From NCBI GenBank assembly GCA_047975325.1, contig JBKEDF010000063.1:1-45791 (forward strand): a DNA stretch of 45,791 nucleotides, given 5' to 3'. The notes under the pieces were generated by a model. That model saw only the letters and a list, made by a program, of their open reading frames with translations, was not told the DNA's origin and did not search any database. Shown here one piece after another: positions 24,249-33,006 of the stretch. A program made the position numbers and the translations under genes. Origin of the DNA: JBKEDF01 sp047975325 (GTDB taxonomy: Bacteria > Pseudomonadota > Alphaproteobacteria > Rhodobacterales > Rhodobacteraceae). Every line of letters begins with the position of its first letter. Within the stretch, counting starts at the first letter, position 1.

Positions 24249-24401
24249 ATGGCAACCGAACAGAACGAAACCGAATATCAGCCCGGCAGCATGAATATCG
24301 CCGTACAGGAAAAAACATTTGCGGGCTTCATCCGGATGGTCGCCTGGGGCACGGGTATTACCATTGCCGTGCTGATTTTCCTGGCCCTGGCCAATAGCTG
24401 A
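24249..24401 (+). CDS. aa3-type cytochrome c oxidase subunit IV
   Basis: The 50-residue protein, MATEQNETEYQPGSMNIAVQ then EKTFAGFIRMVAWG and one membrane helix to the end, matches the small alphaproteobacterial aa3 oxidase subunit IV in length and pattern. That subunit lies beside CoxI/CoxIII and is not needed for catalysis. It is separated from the catalytic cox genes here. I chose the ATG at 24249; the longer frame upstream has no good ribosome site. Confidence 0.88.
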   Translation: MATEQNETEYQPGSMNIAVQEKTFAGFIRMVAWGTGITIAVLIFLALANS

Positions 24402-24434
24402 TTTTATCCAACCCGTATTTTAGAAAGTAATCCC

Positions 24435-25049
24435 ATGCGTCGTTTGTTTCTTTGTTTTGCGGCCCTTCTGACCTTGGCCGCTTGCGGTATGGCCGAACCC
24501 AAATGGGCCCCCGAAGAACAGGTACAGGCTGCGCGCTATGTCCATCCCGGCCCGTCATCGATCACGCTTTATACTGTGCTGAGCAAACGCAGCAAGGGCG
24601 GTGCCCATTCCGGTATCCTGATCAACGCATCACAGCGGGTAATGTTTGACCCCGCCGGCACCTGGCACCATCCCAGACTGCCGGAACGCAATGACGTGCA
24701 TTTCGGCATGACCCCGCGGATGGTCAGCTTCTATATCGATTACCATGCGCGTGAGACCTATGACGTGGTGGAACAGACCATCAATGTCTCACCAGGGGTG
24801 GCGGAGCTTGTCCTGCAACGCGCGCTGGCCTATGGCGCGGTGCCCAAGGCACAATGCACTGTTGCAACCTCTGCCGTTCTGCGCGGTGTACCCGGCTTTG
24901 AAAACCTGCCTTCGACCTGGTTCCCGGATACATTGATGGAAGCCTTCGGACAGCTTCCAGGGGTGCAATCCCGAACCTACGAGGACGATGACACCGATAA
25001 CAATCATGGTGTTCTGCTTGTACAGGCGGGCGATCCCCGTTTGAACTGA
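24435..25049 (+). CDS. Lipoprotein with possible permuted papain-like (NlpC/P60) fold
   Basis: The 204-residue protein starts with a lipoprotein signal, and the lipobox LAAC places C17 as lipid anchor, probably in the outer membrane. The rest has KGGAHSGILINASQRVMFDP (H58) and, 83 residues later, KAQCTVATSAVLR (C141). In circularly permuted papain-like families (LRAT/YiiX-like) the His precedes the Cys in this order. The proposed peptidase or acyltransferase activity is an inference. A run of acidic residues (EDDDTD) lies near the end. It lies just before a GNAT gene, 5 bases apart. Confidence 0.75.
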   Translation: MRRLFLCFAALLTLAACGMAEPKWAPEEQVQAARYVHPGPSSITLYTVLSKRSKGGAHSGILINASQRVMFDPAGTWHHPRLPERNDVHFGMTPRMVSFYIDYHARETYDVVEQTINVSPGVAELVLQRALAYGAVPKAQCTVATSAVLRGVPGFENLPSTWFPDTLMEAFGQLPGVQSRTYEDDDTDNNHGVLLVQAGDPRLN

Positions 25050-25054
25050 ACCCT

Positions 25055-25639
25055 GTGGTGGTCACCATCCAGCGCGGATTGCCCGAGGCCCTGCGGCCCC
25101 GGGCCGTCGGCATTTATTGGCAGGCTTTCGGCAGCAAGCTTGGTCGCATCATGGGGCCGCAGGATCGCGCCTGTCGTTTTCTGACCCGGGCCATCCGGGC
25201 CGATCACGCCTTCATCGCCCTGTCGGAACGTGGCGAACTTCTGGGGCTCGCCGGGTTCAAATCCCCGCAAGGATCCCTGGCCGGGGGCAGCCCGGCCGAT
25301 CTGCGCGCCGTCTATGGCATCCCGGGATCCATCTGGCGCGCCGGTTTGTTGCGACTTCTGAACCATGAAGTGGACAATCACCACTTCCTGCTCGACGGGA
25401 TTTGCGTGGCACCAGAGGAACGGGGCCACGGCATCGGCACGGCCCTGCTGGAGGCAATTTTCGAGGAAGGTCGGTCACGGGGCTATGACGCCATCCGGCT
25501 TGATGTGATTGATACCAATCACCGGGCCCGGGCATTATATGAACGGCTGGGCTTTACCGTGCACCGCCATGATCATGCGGGGTTTCTGGGCCGGGCCTTC
25601 GGTGTTGGCGGAAGCCATGTGATGGTGCGTCCGCTTTGA
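25055..25639 (+). CDS. GNAT-family N-acetyltransferase
   Basis: The 194-residue protein has the acetyl-CoA motif ERGHGIGTALLEAIFEEGRS, with R-G-x-G-x-G. It also has HFLLDGICVAPEE before it and LDVIDTNHRARALYERLGF after it, the standard A/B motifs of GNAT enzymes. The acetyl acceptor is unknown. Start is GTG at 25055, with no strong ribosome site, so translation may depend on the lipoprotein gene. It converges with the membrane-protein gene 42 bases away. Confidence 0.85.
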   Translation: MVVTIQRGLPEALRPRAVGIYWQAFGSKLGRIMGPQDRACRFLTRAIRADHAFIALSERGELLGLAGFKSPQGSLAGGSPADLRAVYGIPGSIWRAGLLRLLNHEVDNHHFLLDGICVAPEERGHGIGTALLEAIFEEGRSRGYDAIRLDVIDTNHRARALYERLGFTVHRHDHAGFLGRAFGVGGSHVMVRPL

Positions 25640-25681
25640 CATCCACGCAAGGATAACGGGCTTCGGCCTCCCGGTCGGTCG

Positions 25682-26698
25682 TCAGTCAAAAATCCCGGCC
25701 ACCCGGCCAAAAAGCATGAAGGCGCGGGAGGTACGGGTTTCAGCCAGATCCGCCAGTTCGGAATCGGTGGCGTTCTTTTCAAACTCGGCCAGGGTCTTGT
25801 CGAAACTGCGCAGGAAGTGATGCGCGGCATCGCGGAAGACCGGATCTTCACGCATCCGCGCCGCCGTCAGGGCCAGGCTTGAACGATCCCGCACACCGCC
25901 GAGGCCGGCAATGGCACGTCCCCTTTCACCGGCCGCAAAACGCCGCCACACTTCGGGACGGCAGCGTTCGGGTTTCAGGTCATCCATATAGATGCCTTCC
26001 TGGCTCAGCAACGTCAGCACATCCTGCGCCGCGCGGATCAATCGCGCGGTCTGATGATCCTCCAACGCAAGGCGCAAGGCGCGAAAACCCGCCTTGTCAT
26101 CCGGGCTTTCCGGAAAATGCAGCGCACGGATGAAATCGGCGATCGACAATGGCGCGCGCATTGCCTCGGCCGGCGTGCCAAGCGCAAGGGCGGGCTGCTC
26201 ATCCTCCGCCGTTGGCACAGGTGCCGCCAAGGCAGCCTTGCGATCGGCGGAGGGAACCGACAATGCCGTATCCCGGCGCGATGTGAACATCGCAAGCTGA
26301 CTTTCGGTCTTGCGCTGTGCGGCGGCGATTTCCTCCAGTTTCTTTTCAACGGAGGGTTTCGTAGCCCCGGTCTGCTGCCCCACCACATAGGCATGCCGCA
26401 TCGCATCCACCGCAACCTGAAGCCGTGCGGCCTCTTCACGCAGATCCCGGATCGTGCGCACGGTGGAAACCACCATCCAGATCAGCGCAAGCGGCAGGAA
26501 TGCCACCAGCAACATCGTCAGAACGGAAAGCGGTTCAGCCGAAAACGCATCCGGGGCCACCACGAATTGCGTGATGACAACCGCAACCCAGACCACCGCC
26601 AGCGCCAATGCGGCAATTTCCGGAACCGGACGCCCATCAGGCCCGCGCGGCGGCGGCGTGCCAACTGGGGTCGGGTTTTCCTGCGGAGTACTGGTCAT
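25682..26698 (-). CDS. Hypothetical two-span membrane protein
   Basis: I do not recognise this 338-residue protein. It has a proline-rich start, two membrane helices at about 28-47 and 59-80, a charged coiled-coil-like stretch (about 82-145, TIRDLREEAARLQVAV and KKLEEIAAAQRKTESQ), an Ala/Pro linker and a conserved-looking helical C-terminal domain with ALRLALEDHQTARLIRAAQD and DAAHHFLRSFDKTLAEFE. The layout suggests an inner-membrane anchor with a cytosolic helical domain. It lies 42 bases downstream of greA on the same strand, so they may share a transcript. Confidence 0.7.
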   Translation of the reverse strand: MTSTPQENPTPVGTPPPRGPDGRPVPEIAALALAVVWVAVVITQFVVAPDAFSAEPLSVLTMLLVAFLPLALIWMVVSTVRTIRDLREEAARLQVAVDAMRHAYVVGQQTGATKPSVEKKLEEIAAAQRKTESQLAMFTSRRDTALSVPSADRKAALAAPVPTAEDEQPALALGTPAEAMRAPLSIADFIRALHFPESPDDKAGFRALRLALEDHQTARLIRAAQDVLTLLSQEGIYMDDLKPERCRPEVWRRFAAGERGRAIAGLGGVRDRSSLALTAARMREDPVFRDAAHHFLRSFDKTLAEFEKNATDSELADLAETRTSRAFMLFGRVAGIFD

Positions 26699-26740
26699 TC
26701 TCGTTTCCCGCTCTTGCCCCTTCCCCGCCGCAAGCCCTGA

Positions 26741-27211
26741 TCAGATATATCGAATCGACAGGATTTCGTAGCTGCGTACACCGCCGGGGGTCTTCACTTC
26801 CACGCTATCGCCCTCTTCCTTGCCGATCAGCGCCCGGGCAAGCGGCGATTTGAGGTTCAAAAGCCCCTTTTCAAGATCCGCTTCGGGTTCGCCGACAATC
26901 TGAAAGCTGCGTTCCTCATCGGTGTCCTCATCCACCAGCTTTACCGTCGCACCAAATTTGATGGCACCGGAAAGCTTGGCGGGGTCGATCACTTCGGCCA
27001 GGGACAGAATCGCCTCGATCTCCTTGATCCGGCCTTCGATGAAGCTCTGCTTTTCGCGCGCGGCATGATATTCGGCATTTTCTGAAAGATCGCCATGTTC
27101 GCGGGCCTCCGCAATGGCACGGATCACTGCCGGACGCTCAGCGGACTTGAGCGTCTTCAGCTCTTCATCAAGCGCCGTATGGCCGGCGCGGGTCATCGGT
27201 ATTTTTTCCAT
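26741..27211 (-). CDS. greA: Transcription elongation factor GreA
   Basis: The 156-residue protein reads MEKIPMTRAGHTALDEELKT with the coiled-coil tip EAREHGDLSENAEYHAAREK (the D and E that coordinate the cleavage metal) and the C-terminal FKBP-like domain with YEILSIRYI. GreA enters the RNA polymerase secondary channel and triggers transcript cleavage in stalled complexes. It diverges from the ETF-QO gene. Confidence 0.97.
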   Translation of the reverse strand: MEKIPMTRAGHTALDEELKTLKSAERPAVIRAIAEAREHGDLSENAEYHAAREKQSFIEGRIKEIEAILSLAEVIDPAKLSGAIKFGATVKLVDEDTDEERSFQIVGEPEADLEKGLLNLKSPLARALIGKEEGDSVEVKTPGGVRSYEILSIRYI

Positions 27212-27327
27212 CGGCCTTCACATAAAGCAAGAAGCCACAGCCCGGGGGCCATGACCTCATTCACAGTTGCATTCCGATTACCCAACACCACCGGTTCGAC
27301 AAATGCAACCGAATTGGCATCGTCCCG

Positions 27328-27346
27328 ATTGCCGCAACGCGGCAAT
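27328..27346. repeat. 8-bp inverted repeat in the greA/ETF-QO intergenic region
   Basis: ATTGCCGC and GCGGCAAT lie around AAC, in the 221-base gap between divergent genes. It could be an operator or a hairpin; no U-run follows on either side. No clear -35/-10 pair was found nearby. Confidence 0.5.
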
Positions 27347-27432
27347 TTGCTTATCTCACACGATTGACCGGGCGGATTGCTTCAGGCAAACCCGTTAAGG
27401 AACAATATATCGCCAGCTGTCAGGGGGAAGGC

Positions 27433-29082
27433 ATGACCGATCAAGTGACGCGCGAGCAAATGGAATACGACGTCGTTATCGTCGGTGCGGGCCCGGCAGG
27501 GCTTTCGGCGGCGATCCGGCTAAAGCAGCTCGATTCGGAACTGAACGTGGTCGTGCTCGAAAAGGGCTCCGAAGTCGGTGCTCATATCCTGTCGGGTGCG
27601 GTCCTGGATCCCTCCGGGCTCGATGCGCTGATCCCCGACTGGAGGGAAAAGGGTGCGCCCCTGAATACGCCCGTCACGAAGGACAACTTTTATATTCTCG
27701 GCCCATCCGGCAAGATCCGGGTGCCGAACTGGCCAATGCCACCCCTGATGCATAACCATGGCAATTACATTGTCTCCATGGCCAATGTCTGCCGCTGGAT
27801 GGCCGAACAGGCCGAAGCACTGGGCGTGGAGATCTTTCCCGGTATGGCCTGTTCCGCACTGGTCTGGGACGGGGATCGCGTGACAGGGGTCGTGGCAGGG
27901 GAAATGGGGCTAAACACCGATGGTTCACCTGGCCCGCAATATGAACCCGGAATGGAGCTTTTGGGAAAATATGTGTTCCTTGCCGAAGGCGTGCGCGGTT
28001 CCCTCACCAAGGAAGTGATGGCAAGGTTCGATCTGTCCAAAGGCCATTGCCCGCAGAAATTCGGCCTTGGCATGAAGGAAATATGGGAGATCGACCCCGA
28101 AAAGCACCGCGAAGGCACCGTAACCCATACGATGGGTTGGCCTCTGGGCAAGAATGCCGGTGGTGGGTCCTTCATCTATCATCTGGAAAACAACCAGGTC
28201 TTTGTCGGCTTCGTGGTGCATCTGAATTACCGCAATCCACATCTGTACCCCTATATGGAATTCCAGCGTTTCAAACACCATCCGGTCGTGGCGGAACTGC
28301 TGAAAGGCGGCAAACGCGTGGCCTATGGCGCAAGGGCCATATCGGAAGGCGGCTGGCAATCGATCCCCAAGGTGGTGGCGCCGGGCGTCGCAATCCTTGG
28401 CTGTTCCGCGGGGTTGGTAAACGTGCCGCGGATCAAGGGCAATCACAATGCGATGCTATCGGGCAAGGCCGCTGCCGAAGCCGCCCATGCCGCCATTCAG
28501 GCCGGACGGGCAGGCGATGAACTTGCCACCTATGAAACCGAACTGCGCGAGGGCGCAATCGGCAAGGATCTGAAACGCGTCCGGAACATGAAGCCGATCT
28601 GGTCAAAATGGGGGCTGACGGCCTCCCTGGCGCTTGGCGGGTTCGATATGTGGATGAACAACCTTTTCGGATGGTCCCCTCTCGGGACCCTGAAACATGG
28701 CAAGACAGATGCCGCCTCCACCGGCAAGGCAAGGGATTTCAAATCGATCGAATACCCCAGACCCGATGGGGTGCTTTCCTTTGATCGGCTGACAAATGTT
28801 TCCTTCAGCGCCACCAATCATGAGGAAAGTCAGCCCTGCCACCTGCAGCTGATCGACCCCAACACCCCGATCAAGGTAAACCTGCCCGAATATGATGAAC
28901 CGGCGCAACGATACTGCCCCGCCGGCGTCTATGAGGTGCTGGAAGGCGATGACGGGCCACGGTTCCAGATCAATTTCCAGAACTGCGTCCATTGCAAGAC
29001 CTGCGATATCAAGGATCCGTCACAAAATATCAACTGGACGACGCCGCAAGGTGGCGACGGGCCAAATTACCCGAATATGTAA
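27433..29082 (+). CDS. Electron transfer flavoprotein-ubiquinone oxidoreductase
   Basis: The 549-residue protein has the FAD motif VVIVGAGPAGLSAAIRLKQ near residue 14 and ESQPCHLQ before the 4Fe-4S domain. That domain has CPAGVYEV, then NCVHCKTCDIKDPSQN, and the usual end GGDGPNYPNM. It takes electrons from reduced ETF and passes them to ubiquinone in the inner membrane, linking acyl-CoA dehydrogenases such as the one at 20914 to respiration. I start it at 27433, where GGGGGAAGG sits just upstream. Length is normal. Confidence 0.96.
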   Translation: MTDQVTREQMEYDVVIVGAGPAGLSAAIRLKQLDSELNVVVLEKGSEVGAHILSGAVLDPSGLDALIPDWREKGAPLNTPVTKDNFYILGPSGKIRVPNWPMPPLMHNHGNYIVSMANVCRWMAEQAEALGVEIFPGMACSALVWDGDRVTGVVAGEMGLNTDGSPGPQYEPGMELLGKYVFLAEGVRGSLTKEVMARFDLSKGHCPQKFGLGMKEIWEIDPEKHREGTVTHTMGWPLGKNAGGGSFIYHLENNQVFVGFVVHLNYRNPHLYPYMEFQRFKHHPVVAELLKGGKRVAYGARAISEGGWQSIPKVVAPGVAILGCSAGLVNVPRIKGNHNAMLSGKAAAEAAHAAIQAGRAGDELATYETELREGAIGKDLKRVRNMKPIWSKWGLTASLALGGFDMWMNNLFGWSPLGTLKHGKTDAASTGKARDFKSIEYPRPDGVLSFDRLTNVSFSATNHEESQPCHLQLIDPNTPIKVNLPEYDEPAQRYCPAGVYEVLEGDDGPRFQINFQNCVHCKTCDIKDPSQNINWTTPQGGDGPNYPNM

Positions 29083-29186
29083 CGCCATTTTGTAACGGGC
29101 TGACCCGACGGGGGCGTTGGGCGCATTGCCATGCCCACCGGGCGGATCTAGGCTGCGCGACATGATCTGAAGAAGGAACAGGCGTC

Positions 29187-30899
29187 ATGCCGCGACATAT
29201 CGCACCGATCCTGGCCCCGCTGATATTGGCGGCCTTTTCCTGGGCGGCGCCCGCCCGGGCGGAGGATCCCGGTGCCTATCTTGCCGCAAGGGTGGCCGGC
29301 GTGAACGGGGATTTCCGCGAAGCAGGGCATTGGTTCAGGCAGGCCCTGGCCGCCGATCCGGAAAACATCTCCTTCATGGAAGGGGCAATCGTTGCCCTGA
29401 TTTGTGCGGGGAATATTCCACCAGCACTGGAAATTTCCCGCAGTCTTGACGCGGCTGGCGGGGAGGCCCAGCCAATGGCCATGGCCCTGATCGCCGATCA
29501 GACGAAACGTGGCGATTTTTCCGGCCTGCTGAATGATCTGCGCGCCGGGCGCAGCGCCGGAAAATTGACGGACGGGTTGCTTCTGGGCTGGGCAGAACTG
29601 GGCAGCGGCCAGATTTCCGAAGCGCTGGAAGAATTCGACAAGGTAATCGCTACACGCGGGCTGGAAATCTTTGGCCAGTATCACAAGGCGCTGGCACTGG
29701 GTTCGATCGGAAATTTCGAAGCGGCGGAAAAGATCCTGTCAGGTGATGGCCAACAGCCCGTCCACGCAATGCGGCGCGGCACCCTTGCCCATATCCAGAT
29801 CCTGAGCCAGCTTGAACGCAATGACGACGCCCTCGAAGTGCTCCGTGATGCCTTCCCCAATGAAACGGATCCGACCATCACCACGATGATCGAACGGCTG
29901 GAAAACGGCGAGATGCTGGAATTCGATGCCGCCCGCAACGCAACGGAAGGCGTGGCGGAAGTTTACTTTACCCTGGGTGTTGCGTTGAACGGCGAAGCGG
30001 ATGAAAGCCTCATCTTGCTCTACAGCCGTCTCGCCTCTTGGCTGCGGCCGGACCATTCCGATGCGATGTTGCTGACGGCGGGGATGCTTGAAAACCGGGA
30101 CCAGTTCGATCTTGCGACGGAAGCCTATGGCACGATCGCGAAAGACAGTGACGCCTGGATCCCGGCCCAGACCGGCCTTGCGCGGACATTGAACAAGGCC
30201 GAAAAGGCGGACGAGGCCGTGCAGGTCCTTACCAATCTTGCGGGAAGCTACCCCAAGGTCCTTGCGGTACATCTTTCACTGGGCGATACGCTGCGCCAAT
30301 CCGAACGCTGGGCGGAAGCCACCGGCGCCTATGATGCGGCCATCGGTCTTCTCAAGGATCCCGTTCCTGAGCCCTACTGGACTGTCTATTACAGCCGCGC
30401 CATCACATTGGAACGCCAAAAGATCTGGGATCGGGCCGAAGAAGATTTCCGCAAGGCGCTGGAAATGAACCCCGGCCAGCCACAGGTGCTCAATTACCTC
30501 GGCTATTCGCTGCTGGAACGGCGCGACCGGATCGAGGAAGCCATGACGATGATCGAACGCGCCGTCGCGGCCAGCCCCGATAGCGGCTATATCGTGGACA
30601 GCCTCGCCTGGGGGAAGTTCCTTCTTGGTCAGTATGACGAGGCAGTGGAACCGATGGAACGGGCAAGCCTGCTTGAACCCGTGGATCCGATCGTGACGGA
30701 TCATCTAGGCGATATATATTGGGCTGTGGGCCGCAAGATGGAGGCCCGGTTCCAATGGCGCCGTGCCCTTTCATTCGAACCGGAGGAAAAGGACGCCGTC
30801 CGGATCCGCCGCAAGCTGGAAATCGGGCTTGATGCCGTTCTGACCGAAGAAGACGCCCCGCCCCTGAATTCCGCCGATGACAACCAGCCACGCAACTGA
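29187..30899 (+). CDS. Secreted TPR-repeat protein
   Basis: The 570-residue protein has a signal peptide (cleavage near ARA-EDP, about residue 25). Many 34-residue TPR-like units follow through the rest of the chain: AEEDFRKALEMNPGQPQVLN, YLGYSLLERRDRIEEAMTMI, AVAASPDSGYIVDSLAWGKF and others. It is probably a periplasmic scaffold or lipoprotein-associated assembly factor. The ribosome site is GAAGGAAC. Its 3' end overlaps ispE by 23 bases. Confidence 0.88.
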   Translation: MPRHIAPILAPLILAAFSWAAPARAEDPGAYLAARVAGVNGDFREAGHWFRQALAADPENISFMEGAIVALICAGNIPPALEISRSLDAAGGEAQPMAMALIADQTKRGDFSGLLNDLRAGRSAGKLTDGLLLGWAELGSGQISEALEEFDKVIATRGLEIFGQYHKALALGSIGNFEAAEKILSGDGQQPVHAMRRGTLAHIQILSQLERNDDALEVLRDAFPNETDPTITTMIERLENGEMLEFDAARNATEGVAEVYFTLGVALNGEADESLILLYSRLASWLRPDHSDAMLLTAGMLENRDQFDLATEAYGTIAKDSDAWIPAQTGLARTLNKAEKADEAVQVLTNLAGSYPKVLAVHLSLGDTLRQSERWAEATGAYDAAIGLLKDPVPEPYWTVYYSRAITLERQKIWDRAEEDFRKALEMNPGQPQVLNYLGYSLLERRDRIEEAMTMIERAVAASPDSGYIVDSLAWGKFLLGQYDEAVEPMERASLLEPVDPIVTDHLGDIYWAVGRKMEARFQWRRALSFEPEEKDAVRIRRKLEIGLDAVLTEEDAPPLNSADDNQPRN

Positions 30900-31719
30900 A
30901 TTCGCCCCCGCCAAGATCAATCTTTGCCTGCATGTGACGGGGAAGCAGGATGACGGGTATCATCTGCTCGACAGCCTGGTGGTTTTTTGCGGTATCGGGG
31001 ATCGGGTGGAGGCACGCCCGGCCAACTCACTTTCATTGACCCTGCGCGGGCCTTTTGCCGGGGAAGTTCCGGCAGGTGACGACAATCTGGTGATACGCGC
31101 AGCCCGTCATCTTGGCAGGGCGGCGGCTATCACGCTTGAAAAACACCTCCCCCCCGCATCGGGCATCGGTGGCGGCACGGCCGATGCCGCCGCAGTGATC
31201 CGTGCGCTGTCACGCCTCCATGAAACGGGTCTGCCTTCGGCCCGGATGGTATTGCCGCTTGGTGCGGATCTACCCGTTTGCCTTGCCGGGAACCCCGCCC
31301 GGATGCGCGGGATCGGCGAATGCCTGGAGGCGCTTCCGGCCTTACCCGGGGCGCATCTGCTGCTGGTCAATCCACGCATCACACTTTCGACGCCGGCCGT
31401 TTTCCTGGCCTTGAAAAACGCCGAAAACCCGCCCCTGCCCGAAACACTGCCGCAATGGCCCGATATCAGTGCGCTCGCCGACTGGCTTTCCCTTCAGCGC
31501 AATGATCTGGAACCCGCCGCATGCGATATCGCGCCGGAAATCGGATCCGTCCTGACCTTGATGAAGGCCAGACCCGACTGCCTGCTGGCGCGGATGTCCG
31601 GGTCAGGCGCAACCTGTTTCGGTCTTTTCCCAACAGCCAAAGGTGCCAAAGCCGCCGCAAGGGCAATCCGCAGGGAAAATCCCGGCTGGTGGGTCGCGGA
31701 AGGCCCGATGCTGCGCTGA
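30877..31719 (+). CDS. ispE: 4-diphosphocytidyl-2-C-methyl-D-erythritol kinase
   Basis: The 280-residue GHMP kinase has FAPAKINLCLHVTGKQDDGY at the start and the ATP motif LPPASGIGGGTADAAAVI. The C-terminal RMSGSGATCFGLFP matches IspE motifs too. It phosphorylates CDP-ME in the non-mevalonate isoprenoid pathway. The start at 30877 lies inside the TPR gene. It converges with the polyprenyl diphosphate synthase gene 3 bases away, which uses products of the same pathway. Confidence 0.95.
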   Translation: MTTSHATEFAPAKINLCLHVTGKQDDGYHLLDSLVVFCGIGDRVEARPANSLSLTLRGPFAGEVPAGDDNLVIRAARHLGRAAAITLEKHLPPASGIGGGTADAAAVIRALSRLHETGLPSARMVLPLGADLPVCLAGNPARMRGIGECLEALPALPGAHLLLVNPRITLSTPAVFLALKNAENPPLPETLPQWPDISALADWLSLQRNDLEPAACDIAPEIGSVLTLMKARPDCLLARMSGSGATCFGLFPTAKGAKAAARAIRRENPGWWVAEGPMLR

Positions 31720-31722
31720 CCT

Positions 31723-32706
31723 TCAGGCGATCCGGGACACCACGTAATCCGCCAGGTCGCCCAATGTTTCACGCAATTCATGTGCGGGCAGGATATCCAG
31801 CGCGGAACGGGCCCGTGCCGCCCAACCCATCGCATCTTCGCGGGCGGCTTCCATCGCACCATGACGGGCCATGATGGCCAGCGCTTCCTCCAGATCATTT
31901 TCCCGCTGATCGCCCTTCGCAATCGTGCGGGTCCAGAATTCCCGTTCACCCGTATCTGCCCGCGCCACGGCCTTGATCACCGGCAGGGTCAGCTTGCGTT
32001 CCCGGAAATCATCGCCGGGGTTCTTGCCGATGGTTTCAACCGCCCCCGAATAATCCAGCAGATCATCCGCGATCTGAAAGGCAATCCCCAACGCATCGCC
32101 ATAAGCATAAAGCGCACGGATCTTGTCTTCCGCAACCCCTGCAAGCACACCGCCCGCCTCGGTCGCGGCGGAAAACAATGCGGCCGTCTTGCCCCGCACC
32201 ACCTGCAAATAGATTGCCTCCGTCGTTGCCAGGTCCTGCGCGGTAGTCAGTTGCAACACCTCCCCTTCCGCAATGGTGGCCGAAGCATTGGCCAGGATGT
32301 CCAGCACACGCAAATTTCCGGTTTCCACCATAAGCTGGAAGCTGCGGGCAAAAAGGTAGTCCCCCACCAGGACCGAAGATTTGTTGTCCCAAAGCAGGTT
32401 GGCGGTGGGCCGGCCGCGCCGTCGCGCACTTTCATCCACCACATCGTCATGCAAAAGTGTCGCGGTATGGATAAACTCCACCGCTGCCGCCAGATTGTGA
32501 TGCATCGTGCCGTCATAACCGCAAAGCCGCGCTGCGGCGAGCGTCAGCAGCGGGCGCAGGCGCTTGCCCCCCGCTTCCACCAGATGCGCCGTCACCTCGG
32601 GAATACGTGGAGCATGTTCCGATGCCATCCTTTTGCGGATCAGCTCGTTCACAGCGGTCATATCGGCCTCAAGGGCCGCAGCCAGCCTATCCTGAGGTTT
32701 GCCCAT
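31723..32706 (-). CDS. Long-chain polyprenyl diphosphate synthase
   Basis: The 327-residue trans-prenyltransferase has the first aspartate motif TATLLHDDVVDESARRRGRP and the second GIAFQIADDLLDYSG, with AGGKRLRPLLTLAAARL upstream. The spacing and the small residues before the first motif suggest long products, probably the C40-C50 tail of ubiquinone. Start at 32706 with GGACAAGGC upstream. The COQ9, ETF-QO and DHODH genes in the window fit a ubiquinone-based respiratory chain. Confidence 0.92.
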   Translation of the reverse strand: MGKPQDRLAAALEADMTAVNELIRKRMASEHAPRIPEVTAHLVEAGGKRLRPLLTLAAARLCGYDGTMHHNLAAAVEFIHTATLLHDDVVDESARRRGRPTANLLWDNKSSVLVGDYLFARSFQLMVETGNLRVLDILANASATIAEGEVLQLTTAQDLATTEAIYLQVVRGKTAALFSAATEAGGVLAGVAEDKIRALYAYGDALGIAFQIADDLLDYSGAVETIGKNPGDDFRERKLTLPVIKAVARADTGEREFWTRTIAKGDQRENDLEEALAIMARHGAMEAAREDAMGWAARARSALDILPAHELRETLGDLADYVVSRIA

Positions 32707-32787
32707 TGCCTTGTCCAACGCCCGTTTCCCCAATCTGCCCTCTTGCTTCGCCTCGACAGATAGCCTGCCCAGCGCTATGTGCAAAGC

Positions 32788-33003
32788 ATGAAAGAGCTTC
32801 TGCGTACCACCGATCCCACCGTCATTGCTTTTGCAACGGCCCTTTTGCAAGGCGAAGGGATCGAAGCTTTCGATCTGGATCTGCACATGAGCAATCTGCA
32901 CGGTGCGATCGGGGCCATTCCCCGGCGGCTGATGGTTCGCGACGCCGATCTGTTTCGCGCACGCGCCGTCCTGGCGGATAACGATATTACGACAGGGCTT
33001 TAG
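32788..33003 (+). CDS. DUF2007 family protein
   Basis: The 71-residue protein reads MKELLRTTDPTVIAFATALL, then GIEAFDLDLHMSNLHGAIG and IPRRLMVRDADLFRARAVL, the pattern of the small DUF2007 fold, sometimes called putative signal-transducing. Start at ATG 32788 (a GTG three codons upstream is possible). It is divergent from the prenyl synthase and 3 bases ahead of the methyltransferase. Confidence 0.85.
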   Translation: MKELLRTTDPTVIAFATALLQGEGIEAFDLDLHMSNLHGAIGAIPRRLMVRDADLFRARAVLADNDITTGL

Positions 33004-33006
33004 GCC

